Part shown: positions 12,601 to 24,600 of the stretch, piece by piece
Layout: each line of letters begins with the position of its first letter
How positions within the stretch are numbered: position 1 is the stretch's first letter
NCBI GenBank assembly: GCA_028023455.1
Contig: JAQFVV010006216.1
Location: 2,866,877-2,930,876, forward strand
Direction of reading: 5' to 3'
Origin: Epiperipatus broadwayi
Taxonomy: Eukaryota; Onychophora; Udeonychophora; Euonychophora; Peripatidae
DNA length: 64,000 bases
Program-made: the position numbers and the translations under genes
Notes under the pieces: model-generated
What the model was told of the DNA's origin: nothing
The model's database searches: none
The model's input: only the letters and a program-made list of their open reading frames with translations

Positions 12601-15600
12601 TATCATTATGCGATCTTTCTCAAATATATGTCTTGTTTCTATAGAATGCATATAAATTGGTGATATTTATCATACCTATGCTGAATCAATTTTGCATACA
12701 TTGAAATTTTTGTTTCGCCTACATATTTAGTTATCTTATTATTCTTACATGATACATTCCATCTCATATACTCCATTTATATGTTTTTCTATTCCTTTAA
12801 TATATTTATTATCTAATATATCCATTATAATTTCTTTCTATTTACTATTTTATATTCAATATTAAAATTGAACAATATGAATAATAATATTAAATTTATG
12901 AAGGATTGTATGAGATATAATGTAAAAACCAAATTTGATAAAGATGAAAAAATTAAGGAAGATGATGAAGAATTTATAAAGAAAAGAATATTATAAATAA
13001 TATGGAAAATAAAATTTTAAAAGAATATGTAAAAAATGGATATAAAATGAAGAAAAAGATATATAATTATATTGATGAAATAGAAGGAATACTAGTTAGA
13101 AGGTAAAAAAAAGAATTGTTTAAAAAATTATATAAAAAGAATGACATTATAAATGAAAATACGAAAATCAGACATAAAATAAAAATGGGAAACTTGATGA
13201 AGAAGAAGGAAGAGAAAGAAGATAAAAAACGATGTGTAAAGAATGAAAATAAAATATGTAATTTAAGTGATAAAGAATTAAAAGAAGAGATGGAGATACT
13301 TAAGAAAGTGATAAAATATGTACCATATGGAAGGCGTAATAAGAGATGTATTAGAGATACAGGTGTTAATAGAAAAATTAGCACAAAAATATTTAGAAAA
13401 TAATTATAATATATATTATGAAAATAAGGACATTAATAAAGCTATAAGTAAAAAAGATAAAGAATGGATGGAAAAATGAAAAGAAGTAAATAATATGATA
13501 TATAAAATGAAAAAATTGAAAATTAGAGATAATAAAAATGAAAAGAATAGGACAATTAATGAAAATAAAATAACAGTAAAAGAAGTCAGGGAGATAAAAA
13601 AGAAATATGAAGAAAAGATAATATTTACAAAATCAAATAAGGGTAATAAAATGAAAAAAGAAGAATATATAAAGAAAATGAAAAAAATGTCAAAAGAATT
13701 TTTTATAAAAATAAAGAAAGATGATACTAGAATAAAGAATAAAAAAAATGTATGAGTTAATAAAAGGGTTGTAACATAATGGAGTAATAGGTAGGTGAAC
13801 AATAGAATTAGGAAATAAAGATTGTAAAATAGGAAAAAATTTATGGAGCATTAAAAATATACAAAGAAGGAATACCATTAAGACCAGTGATAAATGGTAG
13901 AGGTTCATATTTTGTTAAGACATCAAAATGGTTAGCAAATAATATTTTTAAAAAATTCATCAATAAAAAAAGTAGTGCATAATATAAAAAATAATAAAGA
14001 ATTAATTAAAGATTAAAGAAAAAATAAATAATTATGATAAATATAGGTTGATAATGGTTAAGATAGATATAGTGTCAATGTATATAATTATGGATATAGA
14101 GAAAGTAATAGAAATGGCAATTAGTAAATATAAAGTTAATAAAGAAAAAGAAATACCGATAATAAAATTAAAATGAATTATGGAAATATATTGTAAAGAG
14201 ATAACATTAGAATTTAATGGAGAATATTTTAAGCAGAAAAAAGGATAATTGATAGGAGGGCATTAAATGGGATATTAAGCAATATATATATATATATGGA
14301 AAAAATGAAAAAAGTAATGATGGGTGAGAAGAATAGACTAATAATATTAAAAAGATATGTGAATGATTATGTGTTAATTTTTAATAAAAGTGAAAAGCAA
14401 ATGGATAGGTATTTTAAAAAAAATTAATAAATTGGATGAGAATATAAAATTTACAGTAGAAAGAGAAGATAATAAGTTGTCATATTTGGATATATTATTA
14501 AAAAAATCATATGAAAAAGGAAAATATAGAATAAAAACATCAGTATATAAGAAAATGAATATAGATAATAATATAATGAATTGGAATTCTAATGAAGATA
14601 ATAAATATAAAATAAGTAGCATTAGTTCAAGAGTTTATAGAGCTTAATTATTGTTCAAATGAAGAATATAAAAAAGAGAATTAATAGTTAAAGAGTTTAA
14701 AGAAAATGAATATCCAGAGAAAATAATAGAGAAAAATGTAAAAATATCAGAAGATGTAAAGGAGAAAATAAAAAAGAAGAGAAAGAAAAATATAAGAAAG
14801 ATAGAATAAAAAATGATGAATATATTGGGGTTAAAACATATAGTAAAGAACATTAATAAAATTATTAAAAAAATTAATAATAAATATAATAATGTGATTA
14901 AATATAAGATAGTAAATAAAAAAAGGAAAAATATAATGGATATATTACATATATCCAATAAATATATTAAAGGAATAGAAAAACATAAATGGGGTATATA
15001 AGATAGAATGTACATCATGTAAGAATAATAAGAACTAAATATGTAGGAGAAACAAAAAATTCAATTTATACAAGACTGATTCAGCATAAGTATGATAAAA
15101 AATAACCAATTTATATATATTCTATTGTAAGGTGATGCACAATCCTTGTAAATATAACTAACAGATGTTTTAAAACAACCGGCTAGGATTATATAAAGTT
15201 TAGATAGGCAGCTAGCATTCGAAACACATTAGTCAATTTTAAGTAGATCCAGAGGCACATATATAAATAATTGTGCATACAGGAGGGAATTTTTTTTTTA
15301 AAAAAAAAAACAAAACGTTACAATGAACAATATATGAAGTAAAATATCTTCAAACATACATATATACTTGAAACAAATACTTAGATTTTTCCAGTACATG
15401 AAATTCAATAGTTTACAATCATGACTTGAAAAAAAAAAAAAAGACAATGAGATGATGTCAAATCAAGTCTCATGGTAACAACCAAATGTCTGAAAAGAGT
15501 TAAAAAAAAAAATTATTAGTTTTTTTGATATAGAATGCGAAAAACTGGACAAGGTTTTATAGAAAATAGAATCCGACCGAAAGTACAATTTTGAAAAAGA

Positions 15601-18600
15601 ACATTATTTTTATTATATATGATCTATCATGATTCTATTTTATCTATCTTTAAAACTGTTGATAAGAAAGATCTTGGAAAGTTGCATTATATATTAATGT
15701 ATTCGGTAAGATGCAGTATATAAAAAAAAAAGAAAAATGCATTATTTATTTAAGGCTTTATAAACTTTCCTTCTAACTAAAATTTAAGAAAATTTATAAA
15801 TGTTTATAAGCTATAAAGATCGCACAATTTCTATGAAGCTCTTAAAATATCAGACGGTGTTTCTTATAAAGTAAAATTTATTTATAACACATTGTATATG
15901 AGCTGAAAATAATAGCGTTTTTTAATTTCTATCGCGAACTTTGAAAGAGCCAGTATAGAATTATTAACTTTTCTTATATATATATAAAACCAAATAATGC
16001 AATTTTGCTAAATCAATTGTCACGGTCTGAGTATCTTCTTCTAGTCATCAAATAGTGATGTTTGCCTAACCATTGGTTCGCCTGATGCCCAAACAAATGT
16101 GGAACAATTCAAATGGAAAGATTTCATGGATTCAAAAGGAAGTTGCTACAAAATCAGGAGCTTTTCTGGTTTAACTTCATCGTGGGAATTGTTCCAAGTG
16201 GTTAGAATTTAGAATTGTCCAATATACATGAAGTGAAAAACATCATCTGCCAAACACACTGATGCCACTCTTTCCAATTTTAAACTTTTTCTTCAAAAAA
16301 GTCTAAGTTTTCATTTAATGTTGATGATATAAAATATTTTGTATTTGTATATTTTTTTGTGTGTGTGTACTGAAGGTTGTTGTTAAGATTTTTCTCACCT
16401 TTCCACACATTTGCAGAAAATATTTTTCCTTTAGTATTTTAAAATTGAAAAAATCTACTATGTTTAAAGCCTGATAAAGGAAGAGAAATATAACTACACA
16501 TCACAAAGTATATAATATAATTACCTTTGTTATTGATAAATAAAATCTAGCTCTTTTTGGTTTACTGGGACTTGACGTCAGAACGTTATGGCTTAAAAGA
16601 TAGAAAAGTAAGATTTTGAACCTACACATTTAATTAGGCACTTATTACATAAAGTTAAATGCTATTTTGCTTACTAATAATTAATTATAGATAGATATTT
16701 CTCATTTGTATGACTAACAGTCTTAGGGGTGATTTCTACTTATGCATCAGAAATTAGCAATCTATAGGCATGAACTTAAAATGTATCCAGATGACACAAT
16801 TTAACTAAATTTTAAATTCATATTAATATATGATAATTTTCGAAATAATAATCACTTTATCCTATACCGTAGTGTATAATAATTTCTTTTGTTTGTCATT
16901 TAATATTTCCTTCTTTGTTGAATTGCTCAGTTTGAGATATGTGATCATACTATGGTAGGCATAAAACAATAATAATATTCAATTAGGTTATAGTAGAGTC
17001 ACACTTCCAATATTATTATATTTATATTTTTATTATTATAGTTTATGTATATATTTGTTATACTTGAACCTGGTTATTGTTAATAAAATATTTATTGTTT
17101 GAAGCTAGAAAATCTTTGTTTCACTGGTCTCTAATTTGTCAAACATCATTCATACTTCACTCACCAAATTATATATAGCTCATACCCACACATCTTTTAT
17201 ATGTTCATGATATTTATATGTGAGAATTCAACACTATAATCATTAGTAGAAAAGTCATCAAGGACCTATATAGAGGATGTATTATTGCCATCCTATTTAA
17301 GTTCATTCTTGAAGAGAGTTGAAGGCAGAATTCTTCGCTGAGTTCGAACTCCGAGGCATAATAGGACCCGAAAGAAGAGTGGGATCTGGATATACCAATC
17401 TAAATTATATCTGAACCAGGTAATAAAACTGAGCTAGTTTAGACAGTCAGGCACAATCATTAGTTAGGTATTATATAGCCCATCTTCTGTTTCCCATTCA
17501 TCAATTTTCCATTTTTGTTGTTTCATTTTTGATACTTTGAGCATGTGGCATCAAATTGCCAACCTAGGTCCATTATATTTTTGGTGCAACCACAAATGAT
17601 AGGAGCACCAGAGCATACAGATTTGGTTGACACATCATGTTCAGAGCAGTCGATTGTTGAATTCTATCCACGTCTATAAAATCGAAACCCGGTCTGTTAT
17701 ACTATAGAAACAGGACATATATTTGAGAAAAATAACATTAAAAATGTTTGGTTATACTAATAAATGAAGCTATAGAAAAATAAAAGAAGCTATATTAATT
17801 AAGAAGATAAAACCAAATCTAAATAGAGATGGGGGAGGGGAGACATTATTTTTATAGAAATATTAGTAATAATAGAAAAATAAAAAATATAAAAAGTTTT
17901 GTAAAAATAAAAAGTTTAAAGAATAGGATAAAAAGATAAAAATATAGATAATAGAGTGAGCTACATTAAAAAAGCATATGAAAAAGAGGCTAAAGAATTG
18001 AAAAAAAATCAGTTATAAATGTATACAAAGGTGAGTAAAATGAATAAGTCAATTAAAAATGAGAATAATTAATAAAGATAGGAATAAATAAAAATTATTA
18101 ATAAAAGAATAAGTACAGTATAGATAAATAATAGAAAGGAACAAAAGAAATAAGATTAATAGATATTAAAATAAAAAATAAAACAGAAAAGTGATAAAGA
18201 TATATTAAAGAATAATGTAGAATGATAGATAGGATAGAAAAATAAATAAAAATAAAAAGGAAGTAGAAATAATAAAAAAATAATAATTAGGAAATAAGAA
18301 ATAAAGGTATAGAGTTAAAAATAAAATATGATTATAAATAATAATGCAAAATATGTATTTTTATATGTATATAAAATAATGGTTATATGATTATACGTTT
18401 AAATGTTGTAGCTTTGATGAAGACTGCAGGACAGTCGAAAATGTTAGAAAATATAAAGGAGGAAAAAAATTTGCATTAGAGTGTATATGAGATGATGATA
18501 AAAAAGTAATATATATGAATATATGAAGAAATGCAAAAAAAAAGTAAAGAAGATATAATTATAATGTTACTTTAAAACCAATATGGTAAATTAAATTGTT

Positions 18601-21600
18601 AAAAAATGAAAAAAGATGTTTCACTGCTACTGATAATGCTCAACAAAGTATTCTTTTGCTTAATTGCTTTCTATCAGAAAACCAAAAAAAAAAGCAATTT
18701 AGTCAACAAATTATAGAACAAAGTCAAAATCTAAAAGCAATTAAACGAATTCTAAATACAAAAGAATTAGGATCAATAATAAAAAGAACGTAAGCTTATA
18801 GTTAAGACCTGTAGAGGTCCCTACCTTCGCATTTTTAACTGCACAAGCTTTAGGTTTATTGCCTTAGTAAATATTACTCTTTATATAATGGAAGATGACT
18901 TTGGTAGAGTCAAAAGATAGATTCACTATAGATGAAATCCAAGGCTAATAGCTGTTGAGGTGAAATATGCAGTTTGAGATATGAAAAATAGAAAGTCCAT
19001 CAAGGAAATACATTATAATAATGGAAATGGCTACTTAAGAAAGAAAGATATTACATTTATTTATAAGGTGTTTAAAAGAAAACCACATTCTCAATAAGTG
19101 AAATAAATATTTGTAATATTATTATTAATATATTAAAATATGATAGAGAAGATTCATTTTCTACAAGCATTTTAGCAATCAAGATAGCAGGCAGATTTAG
19201 AAAAGAATTTAATATTATGTATCACTACATATATTCTTAATATGTCATTTTATATATTATATTTAGTAAGATTTCCAAAAATGGTAGCCATGTTTTTTTA
19301 GAATTCAGTATAAATTTTCCCCATCAATTTTACAACTAATAATGAAGAATTGCATAATCATTTGAAAATAATTAGTAGTCAGAGATCTTGATAAATCTAA
19401 TTTTTCCATATTTTCATTAATAAAAATAATTTTTCTATAACAAGATATGAAATGTACAAAAGTTACAAAACTATTTTCTAGAAAATAAAATTATGTTTAA
19501 TTACTATCTCTAAAAAATATATGAAAAATTAGTCTATGTATGTAATATAGGGTATATGAGCATAGACTTTCACACCATCCACCTCTCTCCAATCTATCTA
19601 ATAACACTGATGCACCTAAACACATATATGCCGAAAAGATAAATAATCACCAATATACGTATTTCATGCTAAACCAGCAATCATCAGTTGGTCCAGACTA
19701 TCATCTTTACACACATATATAGTATAAGTGCTCAGATATATATTAAGATAGACTATCCTCATAGTTTAATGGACAGGCTTCAATCCACTCCACACTCCAA
19801 CTCTTCAACCATCCATCCAATTGAAAATCTGATGATGGAATGCTCAAAGGCCACCCTGAGGCCGAGATTATTCTCACACCCATGTTGATCTAAGGTCAAT
19901 CTGAACCCCACATGTACAGGACATAATCCATTTAATACATATGCAAGGATGGGCAGACATCTCTATAATGTAATAACTGAAACACAGGCTTGTTATATAC
20001 CTGTGCCTATATATATATATGTAATATAGGGTATATAAGCATAGACTTTCACACCATCCACCTCTCTCCAATCTATCTAATAACACTGATGCACCAAAAC
20101 ACATATATGCCGAAAAGATGTATATAAATTGCACACAGATATGGTTAATAATGTATAATTGCATTTTTAAATAATAGTTTATTAATATTATACAAATATA
20201 TGAGAACAAATGATACTTCTCACATAACCACAGGGAACATGCTGAAGCTGTATTAAAAAAAAAGAAAAATATGGAAGTATTTTATCTTTTAATTATTATT
20301 AATATAAATCACCATAAATAAGTAAAATATTTTTGTAATTGTAATTTTATGAAGAAACAAATTAAAACTTATTAAAATTACCTATCCAAAATCATAATTT
20401 ATGAATAAACAAAAATAATTATTAACTTTAAAAATATATAAATTCATTTTTTTAATTTTATGATAATCTGTCTTTTATTACTTTTAATGATATATTACAT
20501 TTATGGAAACATACAATATTTGATCTTTTAACCATGTAAAATGAAGTTATTGTGAAAATTGTATCTTAACTGAAAACATATCCACATAAATAAATTATGA
20601 CAGCCCTCACAAAAATTTAACAATTAATTACAACAAGACTTTGTTAAATTATTCATGTGCTACTTTCTAGAAGAAAAAAAATCAAAATGACAATTAAATA
20701 GAGCCATCAAATTAAGAAAAATATAAAAAACCTGATGTCATGACAATTAGGTTTATTAATTTATAGTTCTGTGTGATTTTTTATTTAAATTTTATGGTAC
20801 TTATAACGTGATCGGGCTTGGCCACTTGATGGCGTTCTGGCTCGCCAAAACACCTAACAAATGCCGTTTACAAGGCCTGACTTATGGCTATAGAAAACAT
20901 CTATGTTTGTCTTAGCCATTAGAAGGCCGTTTATGATGCGTAACGCAGAAATAATACGGCCTATTTCTGCTTCGCGACAGTTATTGTGAATCCACACACT
21001 TATCTTTCGTTTACAGTTTGATATATATGTGTGTTTAGTTGGATTAGTCAAATTTTTACAATATACGTTACACAATATTTGTATTTATAAATTATTTAAT
21101 AAACATGAATTTATAGTAATTTTCTAAACGGCCACACCCTTGTTTAGAGAATGTGTAAGGTGTAAAAGCTTGCCGAGGGTAGGTAAAAAAGAATTTGGCC
21201 GATATCGCGTGCGAAATTTCGTTTTCACGTGAAATACCACGTAGTTGATAAATTGGATGGTGATCAACTTTTTCCGCAGTTGCCGAAAACAGAAGCCGAG
21301 TATTTCTGCTGTCCAATAAAAATATACACGATTTTTTGTAAATTTCATAGAAAGCACATATTATAAGCATGTTTAATAAGTAAATAAGACATTTATATGC
21401 GTTTGTTGTTTAAAAAAGTTTGAGTTTCTTTCTTTTGTCCGACTACGGTTACGATTTTGATATCTTTTATTTTAGCATTACAAACAACACTAACCCTAAA
21501 CCTAACCCTACACAGTTGTTTTGTTATGTAGAAAGCTATAATTAAGTGAAAGGCATCGCTAAATAGACATCGCAGAGTAGCAGCTTTGTCCAAAAACAGC

Positions 21601-24600
21601 GATTTAAAAATAAAAAAAAAAGGTTGTCATTTACCAATAATTAAGCGAAAGACATCGCTAAATAGACATCACAGAGTAGCAGCTTTGTCCAAAAACAGCG
21701 ATTTAAAAATAAAAAAAAGGTTGTCGTTTACCAATAATTAAGCGAAAGACAACGCTAAATAGACATTGCAGAGTAGCAGCTTTATCCAAAAACAGCGATT
21801 TAAAAATTTAAAAAAAGGCTGTTGTTTACTAAATACAAAATTAAAATTAAACAACTTTTTTAATAAAAAGGCATGAAAAAAAAAGTTATAGCAATCAATA
21901 AATTAATAACAAAAAAAAAAAACAGCGATTGTATTGTGACCCCGAACATTGTATTGTATTGTTTTTGACTGCCAACAACGCCATCAAGTGGCCAAGCCTG
22001 ATTACAATATAATTACCAATTTTATTTTCAAATGTATGTATATATTAACTAATTTATTGTAGTACATTTATTTTTTATTTTGTAGTGCGTAAATCATTTT
22101 CACGAAACAAACAAGATTTATATTCTTAACATTACATATTTGATAAGCCGTAATATCACTGATGTACTTATTAAATCATTAGTATTTGTAGTATGTGTAT
22201 AACAAACTTGAATAAAAACATTATATAAGTAAATCATGATTCATATTAAAATAAATCTGACAGTCATAAATAGTTAAAGACCACCACTATAACTTTATCT
22301 GGATGAGAGAAATTAACACATTAAAGTATCAACGAAAGTTTGCATATTTGATGTACCTATATTTAGAAAAAAAACCTGATAATACCATTAGTAACAAGAC
22401 TGTGTATTGTTTTGCTATTGCCAATATTACTATTGCTATTGTCTGAATGAGCAATCAGCTAAGCATGCCAAACTAGTCAGAATTTTGAGAAAGATCATTT
22501 TTAAACTACATTTTTTAAATTCTTTCACATTTGTGAAGCATATCCCTAAATAAGGTTGCCTAAATATACAATCACTTGCTAAATGAAACATTAATCTCAA
22601 ATCCAATTCCAAAGTTTACTGACTCATGTTAGCACATTTAAGAACTCTCAATCTGTAAGTAATTCCAAAATTTCTCTATATCAAGGATCTACATACTTTA
22701 ATATTAGAGTCAGAACTATTGCCAATTAAAGAATGAAAATATTGTAGCAGAGTTTGTATAAAGCTGACTACAGCAAGAGGCTCATGTTGATTAGCTCCTA
22801 TATTAATCTAAATGATGGAATGTAGAAAAAAAAAAACCCTTAAGATTAAAGAACAACCAGTCTGGACCTTTAGCTTCTAATACCACTTTCCTCTATTAGT
22901 CATAATTTACCTTCCTGATTCACTCTATCACAAACTTTCAACCCATATTTTCAATCTGTCAAGTTGTTTGTGTAGTCATATAGAACTGAACCCAGTTCAG
23001 TTACTATACATTATGGTGTTCTTAGTTTTTCAAATTGGGTTGATACCTTGATAGTGAAAAAAGTTAAGATGCAATAGATCCTAAAGGTCCAGACATTGTC
23101 AATACCATTCCAAGTTATTCATTGATGAAAGCAATAAGTTTGAAAATAGTCTGAAGATATTGGATAAGACAGTTTGGATAGGGATTTATTAACCACTATC
23201 ATTTGCATATGGCAGCTACTAAAGCTTACAGTTTGGTATAACTATAGTGAAAAGAGTATGCTGTTGAAATAGCCATTGAGCAAGCTGAAGTCATGTGATA
23301 TTTTATTGATTTTATAACAATAATATAAAAAGCCGGTAAATACTTTATGCCCAGCTCAATGTGATTATAAACTATTTTAAAGCTTTTAAATTTACACTGC
23401 ATCATACACAACCGTTTTTTATACAAAATTAATTAGAACCAAAAATAATGAGAAAGGGAGGCAATTGAAATATTTACAAATATAATGTACAAAAATAAAA
23501 TTTATCAATTAAATAACATACAACAATTATCAAAATGTACAAAAATTATACTATATAAAGATATATTATATAAAGTTTTCCTGAAGGTTTGTGACGATGG
23601 TGTTTTAGTTGTATTTATATGTTTGGACTATTTCCATCATCAAATATGAGTATTGAATATTTTTAGAAAAATTTAACTTTATTTAAATATTCCAAATACA
23701 TTCAACTGTTAGTAATAGCACACAGGTTAATATATACAAAACATTTCCAGAAGTATTATACTCCCCTCTTCTTCAAGTGTTGCTGGCTTGACCAGTGACA
23801 ATTCTAGCATGGGAATTGAACCTGGACCCTTAAATTCTTGAATATTGAATTTTAAGTTAACGATCTAACCAACTGAGCCATCCAGCAAAAACAACAGTCA
23901 GTAAAAATTTCACACACTTATTAATGAAGTTCTCCTGATTTTTCCACTTTTTCCTAAGAGCAAAGTTGATTCGTGGTTTCCATACATTATGTATACATTA
24001 CTATGTTGACTTCTAGGATTATTCCCCATTGTCATGTGAGGAGCTTCTTTAAATTTTCTTCTTTGTACCTTTTCTTCTCTATCCAAACTGATCATTAGAA
24101 GAGACAAAACAGATGTGTCCAATCGTACCAATGAACATATGTTTAACTGGGAAAATACAAAAATATTGGATACAGAAGAAAAATACAAAAAAGAAAATTC
24201 AAAGAAGCTGCTCACATGACAATGGCAAACAATTCTATAAGTTAACTTAGTGTGACTATACATAATGTATGGAAATCACGGTTGTCATCTGATCCTTCGT
24301 GTCAGCCGCTAGAGGCGGGATTTCTAACTAAATTTCTAGAAATATGCCGTTTCCGCGGCCGCACCCAAGCCTTTAAGCATTCTTTCTAAAATAAATCCTA
24401 GAAAGATTGTTAACTCGGAGTTAAGTCTTCTTTCTACGATAAAATCTAGAAAGAATGTTAACTCGGCTTAGCGGCTAACGGTGTGGCTTTTTCCGATGCT
24501 AAAAGAAGGGGAAAATGCCGTAGTTGTTTGTGTCACGCACTATATCGTAATGCTGTGTTATGTATTTGATGTAACAATATCGTACGAGGGTGTATTAATT

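Larger units (their letters stand above)
11640..12868 (-). mobile_element. Penelope-like element PLE-1, minus partial copy
   Basis: Read on minus from 12868, this begins at the GIY-YIG endonuclease: a cysteine-pair region (GVYEMEC then SCKNN) and TKYVGETK near 12680-12800. It then runs through the end of the coding region and an AT-rich tail to a hammerhead-like core at 11675-11708. The same sequence occurs on plus at about 14890-15125 plus 17701-18490. It meets plus-strand PLE-1 head to head at about 12868. It lacks the reverse transcriptase, so it is 5'-truncated. Confidence 0.72.
20808..22005. mobile_element. 1.2-kb terminal-inverted-repeat element, class unknown
   Basis: The ends are inverted copies: GTGATCGGGCTTGGCCACTT at 20808 and GTAATCAGGCTTGGCCACTT read on minus from 22005, both continuing GATGGCGTT. 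Target duplications are not clear. The interior has a G+C-rich left part (20830-21370) with two minus-strand open stretches of 73 and 92 codons that I cannot assign, a telomere-like block, and three tandem repeats. It is probably a non-autonomous DNA transposon. Confidence 0.7.

Noticed and set aside
13067-13802. Minus-strand open frames rich in Phe, Leu and Ser
   Set aside because: They are the antisense of the lysine-rich PLE-1 coding remnants on plus.
18596-18793. 65-codon open frame
   Set aside because: No similarity recognised and no splice context; probably chance in AT-rich DNA or transposon debris.
21490-21512. Interstitial telomere marking a chromosome fusion
   Set aside because: Only about three imperfect units, confined to a transposon interior.
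23803-23890. Possible functional tRNA gene
   Set aside because: A and B boxes are present, but there is no pairing acceptor or anticodon stem, and the same module recurs in PLE-3 tails.
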